Shown here piece after piece: positions 1 to 9,200 of a stretch of 28,273 nt of DNA (position 1 is its first letter; every line of letters begins with the position of its first letter). The position numbers and the translations under genes are program-made. This stretch comes from Lentzea aerocolonigenes. Lineage in GTDB: Bacteria; Actinomycetota; Actinomycetes; Mycobacteriales; Pseudonocardiaceae. Below the pieces are notes generated by a model. That model ran no database searches. It saw only the letters and a list, made by a program, of their open reading frames with translations, and had not been told where the DNA came from. The stretch lies in contig NZ_JYJG01000339.1 of the NCBI RefSeq assembly GCF_000955955.1, positions 1-28,273 of the forward strand. Reading direction: 5' to 3'.

Positions 1-2060
1 CCCGCACCGGCGCCGCCGCCCTTGCCAGCCGCACCAGCACCGGTACCACCAGCGCCAGTACCGCCGGCACCCGCACCAGTGCCGCCCGCACCAGTGCCGC
101 CAGGCCCGCTCGACATCGTGCTCGTGCCACCACCACCGCCGCCGGCCAGGCCGTTCAGCGCGTTCGTCGCCTCCTGCGCCGCACGCGCCGCCTCCTGCCT
201 CGCGCGCTCGGCGCCGCCACCGCCACCGCCGTTGGGGCCGTCCGACGAGGTCGCCGGAGACGATCCCCCAGGGCCGCCTCCGGTGGCCGACGGGTTCTGG
301 AGCTGGTTGATGGCGTCGTTGGCGATCCGGTTCGCGTCCGCCAGGGCCTGCTGCCGCGACGGGTCGGAGCCTCCTCCCCCGCCGTTCTGGTTGGCGAGCG
401 AGTTGATCGCCTCGCCTGCCGCCCTTCGCGCGTCCTCCAACGCCCGTTGCCGCGTGGGATCCGTCGACGACGGCGTTTTCCCGCCACCACCGCCGCCACC
501 ACCGGCTCCGGTACCGCCGCCGCCCCCGAGGGAGTTGTTGATCGCGTCCTGCGCTTCCTTCAACGCCTCACGGCGTGCCTGCGCGTCCGGCGAGTTGCCC
601 GGCGTCATGTCGGACAGCCTCTGGATGGCGTCGCTCGCAGCCTTCCTGGCCTCCTCCATGGCCTTCTGCCTGGCCGGATCGGTCTCCCGCCCACGGCCGT
701 CCTTGCCGGAACCCGTGCCACCACCGGCACCGCCACCCGCGCCTGCCCCGGCACCGGCTCCAGCCCCTGCCCCGCTACCGGTTCCTGCCCCAGCCCCGGT
801 CCCGGCGCCCGCGCCAGAGCCAGTGCCGTCGCCGGAACCGGAGCCACTGCCGGTCGTACCGTTCTGCAGCTGGGTGATCGCGTCGTTGGCGATCTGGTTC
901 GCCCGCGTCAACGCCTCCTGCCGCGTCGGATCACCGGTACCGGACTGGCGTTCGAGGTCGTTGATGGCGTCGGTGGCGGCCCGCCTCGCGTCCTCCATCG
1001 CCTGCCGCTGCACCGGGTCCGTGACGGCCGATCCCGTCCCGCCGGTGCCGCTGCCCGTGCCGCCGAGCCCGTTGTCCAGCGCCTGCTGGACTTGCCGCAA
1101 CGCCTCCCGGCGCGCCCGCGCCTCCGGCGAGTCGCCCTTGGTCTCGTCGATCAGTTTCTGGATGGCGTCGTGAGCAGCCTTCTTGGCTTCCTCCATGGCC
1201 TTCTTCGTGGCCGGATCGGTCGCCTGCTCGCCGGAGTTCGCGCCGGAGTTCGCGCCGGAGCCCGTGCCGCCACCGCCGCCCGCGGCGGCATCTGTGCCTT
1301 GGCCGCCGCTCTTCCCCGGTCCCCCCGTGGGAGGACCGAAGAACGGCGGCATGCCGTTCGAGATGTCGACGCCGTCGCCATCGTTGACGTCGACGGTGCT
1401 GGTGTGGTCACCGGTACCCGTGCCACTCCCACCAGATCCAGCACCGGGCGAGACGATGTTGCTCTGGAAATCGGTGAGGCTGTTACCGGTGCTCTGGTAG
1501 CTCGACGACAGGTCGAGCAACGCCCTGCGCAGCTCCGGCAACAGGTTGTTCTGCTCGTCGCGCTGGATCACCGCGCTGAGATACGCACCGGCGTCGAACT
1601 CCTGCTCCAGCGTCGCCATGGCGTCGGCCAGCTTGACGACCTGCTTGCCGTACTCCTTGACCCGGTTGGCGAACTCGGCCTCGATCTCGGCCACCTTCGC
1701 CTGGAAGAAGACGAGGGCCTTGGAGGCGCCTCGCAGCGCGTTCGAGTAAAGCTCCACCGCTTCCCAGACGAGCTGGCTCCGCTTCATGACCACGTCGTCG
1801 GCGAAGCTCTGGAACTGGTCGCCGGTGAACCCCGTGAACGCCTCGCCCATCTGGGTCGTCTCGTCCCAGAAGGACCGGCGGAACTGGAACAGCCGATCAC
1901 TCGCCACGTTGAACCCGACGGCCAGGGCGTCGAACGAGGCGGGCGCGCCGGGGTTGAGCGCGTCGCCCGCCATCGCCTTGAACTGGGCGAGCGACTGGAT
2001 GCTGTCGGCGTCGACGCCACCGCCGGCCGCCGCCGAGTCCGTGCCTTCAGGACTTGTCAC
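1..2060 (-). CDS. Gly-rich repeat protein with WXG-like N-terminal helical domain (partial, C-terminus beyond window)
   Basis: The reading frame is open from a GTG at 2060 to the window edge, giving at least 686 residues. An in-frame TGA lies just upstream of the GTG, so this start is the first possible. Residues 1 to about 190 are helix-rich. They contain a WXG100-like turn in which the Trp-x-Gly is replaced by Phe-Thr-Gly (FTGDQFQSF), followed by long amphipathic helices. After that come Gly/Ser/Thr spacers and helical modules starting T-D-P-x-(R/K)-(Q/K)-x-A at residues 281, 347, 460 and 533. A pure Gly-Ala-Thr stretch separates the second and third modules, and another Gly-rich tail runs off the edge. 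It is last in the eccD-eccB-esx unit, 98 nt after the EspC-like gene, which suggests a secreted substrate or surface protein of this ESX system. PE_PGRS-like organisation is an analogy, not homology. No enzyme motif is visible. Confidence 0.8.
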   Translation of the reverse strand, partial: MTSPEGTDSAAAGGGVDADSIQSLAQFKAMAGDALNPGAPASFDALAVGFNVASDRLFQFRRSFWDETTQMGEAFTGFTGDQFQSFADDVVMKRSQLVWEAVELYSNALRGASKALVFFQAKVAEIEAEFANRVKEYGKQVVKLADAMATLEQEFDAGAYLSAVIQRDEQNNLLPELRRALLDLSSSYQSTGNSLTDFQSNIVSPGAGSGGSGTGTGDHTSTVDVNDGDGVDISNGMPPFFGPPTGGPGKSGGQGTDAAAGGGGGTGSGANSGANSGEQATDPATKKAMEEAKKAAHDAIQKLIDETKGDSPEARARREALRQVQQALDNGLGGTGSGTGGTGSAVTDPVQRQAMEDARRAATDAINDLERQSGTGDPTRQEALTRANQIANDAITQLQNGTTGSGSGSGDGTGSGAGAGTGAGAGTGSGAGAGAGAGAGAGGGAGGGTGSGKDGRGRETDPARQKAMEEARKAASDAIQRLSDMTPGNSPDAQARREALKEAQDAINNSLGGGGGTGAGGGGGGGGKTPSSTDPTRQRALEDARRAAGEAINSLANQNGGGGGSDPSRQQALADANRIANDAINQLQNPSATGGGPGGSSPATSSDGPNGGGGGGAERARQEAARAAQEATNALNGLAGGGGGGTSTMSSGPGGTGAGGTGAGAGGTGAGGTGAGAAGKGGGAGA
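295..1220 (-). repeat. Internal A-B-A'-B' duplication of about 180 codons in the Gly-rich protein
   Basis: Four helical modules begin at residues 281 (A), 347 (B), 460 (A') and 533 (B'). A and A' share the ending S-P-(E/D)-A-x-A-R-R-E-A-L. B and B' each contain a second half-module, D-P-(T/S)-R-Q, ending I-A-N-D-A-I-x-Q-L-Q-N. The A to A' offset is 179 residues and the B to B' offset is 186, so one long unit was duplicated and the Gly/Ala spacers then diverged. A shorter fifth module (A-R-Q-E-A-A-R-A-A-Q-E-A) follows near nt 150-213. Confidence 0.8.
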
Positions 2061-2158
2061 GCCGAACCGCCCTCACCAAGCCGAGTTCCCGCACCACGAC
2101 CGTCCACAAACGAGCGACCGCCAGCACCGGGGCGCTGACGGTCAACTGCCACCAGGTA

Positions 2159-2458
2159 CTACAGGTTGTCGGCGTTGCACTTGTCGGTGTTCTCGAGGTT
2201 CGAGCAGGCATTCTGCAGGGTCGCGTCGATCCCGTGCATGACGCTCCTCAGCTCTTCCGCGTGCAGCGACAGCTTCTTCTTGCGATCTCCCAGCAGCTTC
2301 TCCAGCCACGCCGCCGTGGGGAAGTTGCCCGCGTGTGCGGGCAGTGAGAGAAGCTGCTGGAAAGGGCCGAGATCGTCCATCAGCACGCCCATGCGAGCGG
2401 CGATCGCTCGCACGACTTCCGGGTCGATGGTCGTCTTGGTGCCACCGTCGTGGGCCAT
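2159..2458 (-). CDS. EspC-like small helical ESX-associated protein
   Basis: A 99-residue protein. The ATG at 2458 is preferred because AAAGG lies 8 nt upstream; a GTG at 2467 would sit on that Shine-Dalgarno. The N-terminus (I-D-P-E-V-V-R-A-I-A-A-R-M) and the total length resemble the EspC/DUF2580 type VII target family, which folds as a helical hairpin much like WXG100 proteins. Two cysteines lie near the C-terminus (NACSNL and DKCNAD). There is no signal peptide or membrane segment, as expected for a substrate that folds in the cytoplasm. It sits between the WXG100-like pair and the Gly-rich protein, so it is probably a co-secreted substrate or a partner or chaperone of the Gly-rich protein. 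The family call rests on the N-terminal pattern and context only. Confidence 0.6.
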   Translation of the reverse strand: MAHDGGTKTTIDPEVVRAIAARMGVLMDDLGPFQQLLSLPAHAGNFPTAAWLEKLLGDRKKKLSLHAEELRSVMHGIDATLQNACSNLENTDKCNADNL

Positions 2459-2486
2459 GTCGTTCACCTTTCGTCAAAGCGGGGCT

Positions 2487-2520
2487 GGTGGTGCCGGCCG
2501 GAGAGCGGGCCGGCACCACC
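2487..2520 (-). terminator. 13-bp perfect hairpin after the FDG-type esx gene
   Basis: The arms at 2487-2499 and 2508-2520 are perfectly complementary, with an 8-nt loop. The hairpin begins 9 nt after the esx stop codon and ends about 28 nt before the next gene's start. There is no T-tract, which is common in high-GC actinomycetes. It could end some transcripts or protect the 3' end of the esx message, so that the small Esx proteins are made in excess over the downstream gene. Confidence 0.6.
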
Positions 2521-2528
2521 GGCGCACC

Positions 2529-2822
2529 TCAGAAGTTGAACGTCTGCGACGTCGAGCGGTCGCTGTCCTGCATGTTGTTCGAGTTCTTGTTCAGGTTGAC
2601 CGAGATCTGGTTGAGCACCTCGTTGCTCTCGGTCAGCTTCTTCGCGATCCGGTCGGCGCACGTGTTGTACTGCTTGGCGGTTTCACCGTCGAAGGACTCC
2701 ATCAGGCTCTGCACCTGCTGGGTCAGCGCCTTGACGTTCGCCTCGATGTTCGCGTTGGCGTTCTTCATCTGGCGCACGCCGTCGGCCAGCGCCTGGTAGT
2801 CGTAAACGATCGCTCCGGTCAC
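2529..2822 (-). CDS. WXG100-family (Esx) protein, FDG variant
   Basis: A 97-residue protein starting at GTG 2822 with AGGAG 6 nt upstream. The size and helix-turn-helix pattern are those of WXG100/ESAT-6 proteins. The turn sits mid-protein (E-S-F-D-G-E-T-A), so Phe-Asp-Gly takes the place of Trp-x-Gly. The second helix is rich in Asn and Lys and ends in a polar tail. No Y-x-x-x-D/E export motif is seen near the C-terminus. It lies 56 nt downstream of the second Esx gene and probably forms a heterodimer with its product for export through EccC. There is no signal peptide. Confidence 0.85.
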   Translation of the reverse strand: MTGAIVYDYQALADGVRQMKNANANIEANVKALTQQVQSLMESFDGETAKQYNTCADRIAKKLTESNEVLNQISVNLNKNSNNMQDSDRSTSQTFNF

Positions 2823-2878
2823 GGTTCACTCCTGAAGAATTTGTTACGAGCGGAAAGAAGAACGGGGCTTGGGGGAGA

Positions 2879-3157
2879 TCAGTACGAGGCGCTCTCGTCC
2901 GTGGTCTGCAACGTGTGCGCGGCGCGGCTGAGCGTTTGGGCCATCTCGTTGAGAGTCGAGACGATCTCCTTGGTCTTGCTGTCCCACTCCTGGTGGACCG
3001 TGATCAGCTTCTGGATCATGGCACCCGAGTTGATCGAGGTCAGCGTGTTGATGTTGTTCTGGAGGGTCGTCTGCTCGGTGGTGATCCGGTCAGCTTCCTG
3101 CGAGTGCTTGTTCGCGATCTCGATGACCTGCGTGGGAGTAAGCCTGGTCTTGCTCAT
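2879..3157 (-). CDS. WXG100-family (Esx) protein, WDS variant
   Basis: A 92-residue protein starting at ATG 3157, preceded by a strong AAGGAG. An upstream in-frame extension to 3205 has no such site and was not used. It has two predicted amphipathic helices flanking a turn with Trp-Asp-Ser (H-Q-E-W-D-S-K) where canonical members have Trp-x-Gly. The C-terminus ends in S-A-S-Y with no Y-x-x-x-D/E motif. It lies 132 nt downstream of eccB and is followed by the FDG-type gene. The two form the usual tandem Esx pair, likely a heterodimeric substrate of this system. Confidence 0.85.
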   Translation of the reverse strand: MSKTRLTPTQVIEIANKHSQEADRITTEQTTLQNNINTLTSINSGAMIQKLITVHQEWDSKTKEIVSTLNEMAQTLSRAAHTLQTTDESASY

Positions 3158-3289
3158 CGTGTATCTCCTTGTCGTCCCTGCTGGAGAATGGCCACCCATT
3201 CGCAAGGGCGCCTGATCTGGATTAGATGCCCGTCGTGCATCCGATTTCTTCGGAATCCACCCGCCGGGGCATCGACGGGGGAAGATCCC
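3158..3289 (-). promoter_or_regulatory. eccB-esx intergenic spacer, possible separate esx promoter
   Basis: This 132-nt spacer is the widest gap in the leftward unit. It holds a 5-bp hairpin with a 5-nt loop (3240-3254) just after eccB. It also holds a TCTAAT hexamer on the minus strand (3221-3226) that resembles a -10 box, but I see no convincing -35. A separate esx promoter would fit the high demand for Esx substrates. Confidence 0.3.
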
Positions 3290-4723
3290 TCATGAGCCCG
3301 TTTTGGCGAGCTCGGTGACCTGGCTCAGGACCGCGCGCTGAGGGTCGAGCGCGGGTCCCACGGGCAGCAGCGCGAGCAACGCCGACGGCACGGCGACGGG
3401 GTGCGCTCCACCCAGGTTCAGCGACGCGACAACGGATTCATCGGAAAGCGGATAGCGCACCCCGAGATCCGTGACGAGGAAACCGGTGCCCGGCAACGCA
3501 CCCGGAGCGGGCATCGTGCGCACGAGCGCCCCGGTTCCCGCCGGGATCACCACGCGGTCCGCGGTAGACCCGACGACGTGCTTTCCGGCAGGGGCAACCG
3601 CTCCCTTGTCCGCTGTGATCGGCATCAACACCAACCGCGGCAAGCGGCCCTCGTCCGCGGCGAGGTCGAACCTGGCGCACGCCGACATTCCCACGCCGAC
3701 GTCGGCGGGAGCCGGGGGCTGCGGCGGAAGGTCGTCCTGTGCCGGGGAAAGCAGTTTCATGCCCGCGAGCGCGTCCGGTCCCGTGATGATCGGCACCACC
3801 CGCGTGTTCGGGTAGGCGTTGCGGATGTCGGGCGACGCCAGCAGCATCGCCGCGATCGTCCGGCTGATCGGCATCAACCCGTCGGCGCGCAGGACGTAGT
3901 ACTCCTCGGACGAGATCGCCGGGTTGCGCACCTGGAACACCTGGCCGACCAGGCTGGGACGGCCTCCCACGGCCTGGCCGGACGTGCCGACGCGGTCGAT
4001 CACCGGCGCCTTCAGGTCCACCCCCGAAGGAATGACGTTCAGCCAGGCGGGCGAGACCGGCAGCACCCGTTCCTGGCTGTAGCCCAACGCTTCCAGCGTG
4101 GGCCCGTCCACGATCCGATGCCGCACCCCCCGCCACACCAGCTGCACGACACCGTCCGGTGTGGACACGAGGAACGACTGGTCGTCGGACACCGGCTGTC
4201 CCGGCTCGTGGTCGAGCCGCAGCGTCACGGTCGGCGCGCTCACGACCGCCTGCCTGTCCGGCGGCCGCGCGCAGACCGTCCACTGCGCCTGGTTCACCCG
4301 GTCCGCGGTGGGAATGCCGTCCGGCGCACCGGGAATCCCGATCGGTGCACCGACCGCGACACCGGTCAGCGAGTTCTGACTGACGGAGACCCTCGCGCCG
4401 GACTGCCCGGCCGCCAGCATCGCCGACGCCATGTTCAGCACTGGCCGGAGCTCGCCGCCGAGGTACACGTACCGCGCGCCGGTCTCCTTGGCCAGCACGA
4501 TCGTCCCGTCGGTGCGCCACGAGTTGTTGCCACTCGGGGAGAACAACCCGACGATGCCGAAGATCGCCGCGATCACGCAGGCGAGCAGTACGCCGAAGAC
4601 CGTGCCGTTGTTGAACCGCCGGTTCGGGTGCTCCAGCACGTCGGGCCTGCCCTGCGCGAGCCCCGCGACCAACCGGCCGACGACGAAGAAGTAGGCCTGG
4701 ACCTGATCTCTGCGTGACTGCAT
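3290..4723 (-). CDS. eccB: Type VII secretion membrane protein EccB
   Basis: A 477-residue protein with the EccB hallmark N-terminus, M-Q-S-R-R-D-Q-V-Q-A-Y. A cytoplasmic segment of about 40 residues is followed by one membrane helix at about 41-61 and a large extracytoplasmic domain with short repeated strands. Cys151 and Cys349 are candidates for the disulfide known in this family. Length is normal for EccB. Its ATG overlaps the eccD stop by one base (TGATG), so the two are translationally coupled. EccB is a core component of the ESX inner-membrane complex with EccC and EccD. Confidence 0.95.
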   Translation of the reverse strand: MQSRRDQVQAYFFVVGRLVAGLAQGRPDVLEHPNRRFNNGTVFGVLLACVIAAIFGIVGLFSPSGNNSWRTDGTIVLAKETGARYVYLGGELRPVLNMASAMLAAGQSGARVSVSQNSLTGVAVGAPIGIPGAPDGIPTADRVNQAQWTVCARPPDRQAVVSAPTVTLRLDHEPGQPVSDDQSFLVSTPDGVVQLVWRGVRHRIVDGPTLEALGYSQERVLPVSPAWLNVIPSGVDLKAPVIDRVGTSGQAVGGRPSLVGQVFQVRNPAISSEEYYVLRADGLMPISRTIAAMLLASPDIRNAYPNTRVVPIITGPDALAGMKLLSPAQDDLPPQPPAPADVGVGMSACARFDLAADEGRLPRLVLMPITADKGAVAPAGKHVVGSTADRVVIPAGTGALVRTMPAPGALPGTGFLVTDLGVRYPLSDESVVASLNLGGAHPVAVPSALLALLPVGPALDPQRAVLSQVTELAKTGS

Positions 4724-6120
4724 CAGCCGCTCAGCCCCCGGACCCAGGAGTACACGTCCAGCACCGCCAGCAGCAGCGGGATGACGGCGATCGCCGTCGC
4801 GTACTCGAAGATGTCGACCGCGCGACCCCAGTACGGGCGCAGTCGCTTACCTGGCAGGTAATGGCTCAGCACACCGAGCCCGATGCCGACGGCGACGAGC
4901 GGCGCGAGCACCGCCACCGCGCGGATGAACGGCTCCTCCGGCATCCCGAGACGCACCGCCAGCGCGACGGCGGTCAGCCCGGCCGGCACGAGCAGCGACC
5001 AGCGGGGCACCATGCCGGTGAGGTGGCGGGACCTCAGCAGCAACAGCAACGCGCACACGGCCGCCGTGATCATCGCCCACTTCTCGCCCGGCCGGACGAG
5101 CACGAGCAGCAGCACCGTCTGGATGGTGCCGTAACCGAGGTAGAACGCTTTGAGGTAACCGAAAACGACGGTGCTGCGTTCCACCACGACCTGGTGCGGC
5201 ACCGGGTCGATGTCCTCCTTGACCTCCGGTGCGTCGGTCGGCAGCATCGGCAGCTTCAGACCGCCGAGCCGGAACGCGCCGCCGGGCGCGAAGAGGATCG
5301 CGATGAAGTTCACGACGATGCCGATACCGGCCGACTGCGCGGCCGTGAGGTCGCTCGCCACCCAGATCACCACAGGCACCAGCAACGTCAGCAGTGCGGT
5401 CAGCGCGGTGGTGAAGATCAGCACCGCGTCGGCGACGGCCACGACGGCCAGCACGAGCACGACGACACCGGTGGCGACCGCGGTCACGAGCCGCACCGGC
5501 ACGCCTCCCAGCGGGGCGATCTGCACCGCGGCGAGCCATCCACCGGCGACCGCCCAGACCACACCGACGCAGGCCAGCGAGGTTCCGTCGACGACCTTGC
5601 CCTTGGCACGGGCCAGCGCTCCTGCGACCGCGATCAGCACGACCCCGGTCACCAGGGGAACCAGCCACAACGTCTGCGGTTTCCCGCCTGCCAGCAGCGC
5701 GACCAGCCCGCCGAGCAACGCGACCAGCCCGCCCACGCGCAGCATCCACCTGGTGCGGTGGGGTGTCCACTGACCGGCGTCGGCCCGCACCCGCTCGGCC
5801 AGCCCGTCCACGAGGTCGTCGTAGTCGAGTGGTGGGAGCGCGTCCTCGCGCGGTCTCAAGTAGACGGTGTCGCCGTCGAGCAGGTTCAACTCGACGGCTG
5901 AGCGGTCCTCGTCCAGAGGAGACTCACCCAGCCGTTGGGCGACCCAGCCCTCGTGGTCGACGCTCTGCTCGACCCACTCCTTCCCGAACTGGGCCAGCAC
6001 GGACGGCAGCAGGTCGACCAGTTGCACGTCGCCCGGAAGGGCCACGTCCACCGCGTGATCGCCGAGAACGAACCGTAGCCGGGTCGGTGCATTTGTGCGA
6101 GACTGCGTGCGTTCTTCCAT
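4723..6120 (-). CDS. eccD: Type VII secretion integral membrane protein EccD
   Basis: A 465-residue protein starting at ATG 6120. The frame is open further upstream to 6255, but that extension crosses the intergenic region and lacks EccD features. Residues of about 10 to 90 form the ubiquitin-like cytoplasmic domain (RLRFVLGDHAVDVALPGD). A linker follows, then about eleven hydrophobic segments to the C-terminus, as in the EccD channel-scaffold family. It is the first gene of the leftward ESX unit and diverges from eccC, with 146 nt between the start codons. EccD dimers frame the membrane complex that EccB and EccC join. Confidence 0.93.
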   Translation of the reverse strand: MEERTQSRTNAPTRLRFVLGDHAVDVALPGDVQLVDLLPSVLAQFGKEWVEQSVDHEGWVAQRLGESPLDEDRSAVELNLLDGDTVYLRPREDALPPLDYDDLVDGLAERVRADAGQWTPHRTRWMLRVGGLVALLGGLVALLAGGKPQTLWLVPLVTGVVLIAVAGALARAKGKVVDGTSLACVGVVWAVAGGWLAAVQIAPLGGVPVRLVTAVATGVVVLVLAVVAVADAVLIFTTALTALLTLLVPVVIWVASDLTAAQSAGIGIVVNFIAILFAPGGAFRLGGLKLPMLPTDAPEVKEDIDPVPHQVVVERSTVVFGYLKAFYLGYGTIQTVLLLVLVRPGEKWAMITAAVCALLLLLRSRHLTGMVPRWSLLVPAGLTAVALAVRLGMPEEPFIRAVAVLAPLVAVGIGLGVLSHYLPGKRLRPYWGRAVDIFEYATAIAVIPLLLAVLDVYSWVRGLSG

Positions 6121-6266
6121 ATCGAGCCCCGGATTCTTCCTGGCGAACGACAACTCTCGAGAAGCGAAATCCTGGCGCGGAACGTAGTTCCAGAGCCTCC
6201 CGGCAAACCGGGACACGGCCCGCGTCACGCCACGTCGAGGGAAACCCTTCACCAAGGAGAGTCACG
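6121..6266. promoter_or_regulatory. Divergent eccD/eccC promoter region with inverted repeats
   Basis: This 146-nt region separates the two divergent starts. It holds a perfect 5-3-5 inverted repeat, GGAAC-gta-GTTCC, at 6179-6191, near the middle. It also has a 6-bp hairpin with a 4-nt loop at 6198-6213, probably in the eccC leader. AAGGAGA at 6254-6260 is the eccC ribosome binding site. The central repeat is well placed for one regulator, or a pair of GGAAC-type promoter elements, to control both units. No clear -10 was found. Confidence 0.45.
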
Positions 6267-9200
6267 GTGGGCACCGAGGCATTCACCAGAAAGGCGCGTC
6301 GGCCCGGTCCGACGGCGCCCAGTGACGAGATCGAGCTGCAACCACCACCGGCTGTGCCGGAGAACACAGGTGGGGCGATCAGCTCGGTCCTGCTCTACGC
6401 GCCGATGGCGCTGAGCTCGCTGGCCATGGTCCTGATGTTCGTCCGGCCCGGCTCCGGCCCGCTGGCCTGGGTCGGCGCGGGACTCATGCTCGTCGCCGCG
6501 ATCGGCATGCTGCTGGCGCAGCTGCTGCGATCCGGTGTGGAGCACAAGCAGAAGCTGCACGGCGACCGGCGCGACTACGTGCGCTACCTCGGTCAGGTGC
6601 GGGAGAAGATGCGCGGCGCGCTGACCCAGCAGCGCAAGGCGGCCCTGTGGGTGCACCCGCACCCCGGCTCGCTGTGGTCGATGGCGATGGGCTACCGCCT
6701 GTGGGAACGCCGTCCCGCGCACGACGACTTCGGCGAGGTTCGGATCGGGCTGGGCAAGCAGCGCGGCACGATGAAGCTGCTGCCACCGGAGACCAAGCCC
6801 CTCGAAGACCTCGAACCGTTGTCCGCGCACGCGTTGCGCCGGTTCATCCGCGCCTACTCCACTTTGGACAACGCACCGATCGCCGTCTACCTGCGCGGGT
6901 TCGCGCGGTTGCAGCTCCAGGGCTCGCCGCAGGACGTGCGCGGACTGGTGCGCGCCATGCTCGGGCAGCTCGCCACCGCACACGGCCCCGGCGACGCGCT
7001 CATCGCGTTGTGCGTCAGCGACGAGGCGCGCGATCACTGGGACTGGGTGAAGTGGTTGCCTCACAACCAAGATCCTGGCTCGCGCGACGCCAGCGGCACG
7101 CGCCGCATGGTCACCGACAGCATCAGCGAGCTCGAACAGCTCCTCGGCGGCAACGACTTCACCGGCAGGCCGTCGTTCGAACCGGACAGCCCGATCACGG
7201 CGAGCGAGCCGTTCGTGGTGATCGTCCTCGACGGCGTCTCGCTGCCGGCCGACCACCGCATCGCCGAGGAGGGGTACCGCAACGTCGTCGTGATCGACGT
7301 CGAGGGCACGCTCGCCTGGCAGGCGAGGCCGCACACCCTGCACGTCGAGGTGACCGGCACCAGCCTCGGCACCGTCTCGTTCGACCGGCTCGGCAAGCCG
7401 TCGACCAGCCCGCTGTGCCGGCCGGACTCCCTGAGCCCGCAGGCGACCGCCGCACTGGCGAGGCTGATCGCCCGCCACCGCATCGGCGAGGTGCAGGACA
7501 ACGAGGAACCGCTGGCCGGCGACTACGAGCTGCCCACCCTGCTCGGGCTGGGCGACCTGCGGTCGTTCGACCCGGTGCCGTACCGGCAGACCCGTGCGAG
7601 CGCCCGGAAGCGGCTGCGCGTACCGATCGGCATGACGTCGACCGGAACGCCCATCGAGCTGGACATCAAGGAAGCGGCCGAAGACGGCATGGGACCGCAC
7701 GGCCTGCTCATCGGCGCCACCGGTTCCGGCAAGAGCGAGCTGCTGCGCACACTGGTGCTCTCCATGGCGGCCACGCACTCCTCGGAGGAGCTGAACCTCG
7801 TCCTGGTCGACTTCAAGGGTGGCGCGGCGTTCCTCGGTTTCGACGAGCTGCCGCACACCTCAGCGGTCATCACGAACCTCGCGGACGAGCTGGAACTGGT
7901 CGACCGCATGCAGGACGCGTTGACCGGCGAGCTGAACCGGCGCCAGGAACTCCTGCGCGCGGCCGGAAACTACGCCTCACGCCGTGACTACGAGGCCGCC
8001 CGCGCACAGGGTGTGCCGCTGGAACCGTTGCCCGCCTTGTTCATCGTGGTCGACGAGTTCAGCGAGATGCTGGCGAGCAAGCCCGAGTTCGTCGACGTGT
8101 TCGCGATGATCGGCCGGCTGGGCCGCAGCCTCGGCGTGCACCTGCTGCTCGCGAGCCAGCGGCTGGACGAGGGCAGGATCCACAAGATCGAGAGCCACCT
8201 GTCGTACCGGATCAGCCTGCGGACGTTCTCGGCCATGGAGAGCCGCAGCGTGCTCGGCGTCCCGGACGCCTACGAGCTGCCCAACAATCCCGGCAACGGT
8301 TATCTGCGCCCGGACACGACGTCGTTGATCAGGTTCAAGGGCGCGTACTGCTCCGGCCCGTACCGCCCGCCGGTCAGCAAGCGGCTGCGGCGTTCCGAGG
8401 TGGAGCAGCAGCTCGTCGCGTTCGGCACCGAGTACGTCGCACCGAGGGCGACACCGTCCGATGTGGACCAGGAGGTCGACAGGGCCGAGCAGAACACCAG
8501 GACGATGCTGGAGGTGCTGATCTCGCGGCTGCGCGGCATCGGGCCGGTCGCGCACCAGGTGTGGCTGCCGCCGCTCAAGCAGGCGCCGACGCTCGACCAG
8601 CTGCTGCCGCCGCTCGTCGACCACCCGGAGCTCGGCCCGCGTCCGGTCGGCGAGTACGACGCCTCGACGCTGTCGGTCCCGGTCGGCCTGGTCGACCTGC
8701 CGGCCCTGCAGAAGCGCGACCTGCTCACCGCGCAGCTCGCGGGCGCCAAGGGCAACATCGGCATCGCGGGCGGGCCGCAGAGCGGCAAGAGCACGCTGCT
8801 GCGCACGTTGATCAGCGCCCTCGCCCTGTCCCACACGGCGGCCGAGATCCAGTTCTACTGCCTGGACTTCGGCGGCACGCTCAGCCCGCTCGCCCGGTTG
8901 CCGCACGTCGGCAGCATTGCGGGCCGGCTCGACCGCGACCGCGTCACGCGGACCGTCATGGAGATGTACAACCTGCTGTCCCAGCGAGAGCAGCTGTTCG
9001 CGCAGAACAACATCGACTCGATGACGAGCTACCGCAGGGCTCGCACGCGGGGGCAGTTCGTCGACGTCGATCCTTACGGCGACGTGTTCCTGGTGATCGA
9101 CGGCTGGTTCACGATCCGGCAGGACTACGAGGAGCTCGAACCCCGCTTCACCGAGCTCGCCTCGCGCGGTCTCGGGTTCGGCATCCACCTGGTCGTGGCC

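Noticed and set aside
22..1173. Long Pro/Ala-rich plus-strand reading frame
   Set aside because: It is the antisense of the Gly-rich repeat gene; Gly codons read backwards give Pro and Ala. The minus frame has a ribosome binding site, a WXG-like head and clear internal homology.
447..2138. 563-codon plus-strand frame
   Set aside because: Arg/Val/Gly-rich shadow frame without a domain, antisense to the Gly-rich gene.
5763..6266. Upstream extension of eccC by 168 codons
   Set aside because: It is antisense to the eccD N-terminus and Arg/Pro-rich. GTG 6267 has a well-spaced AAGGAGA.
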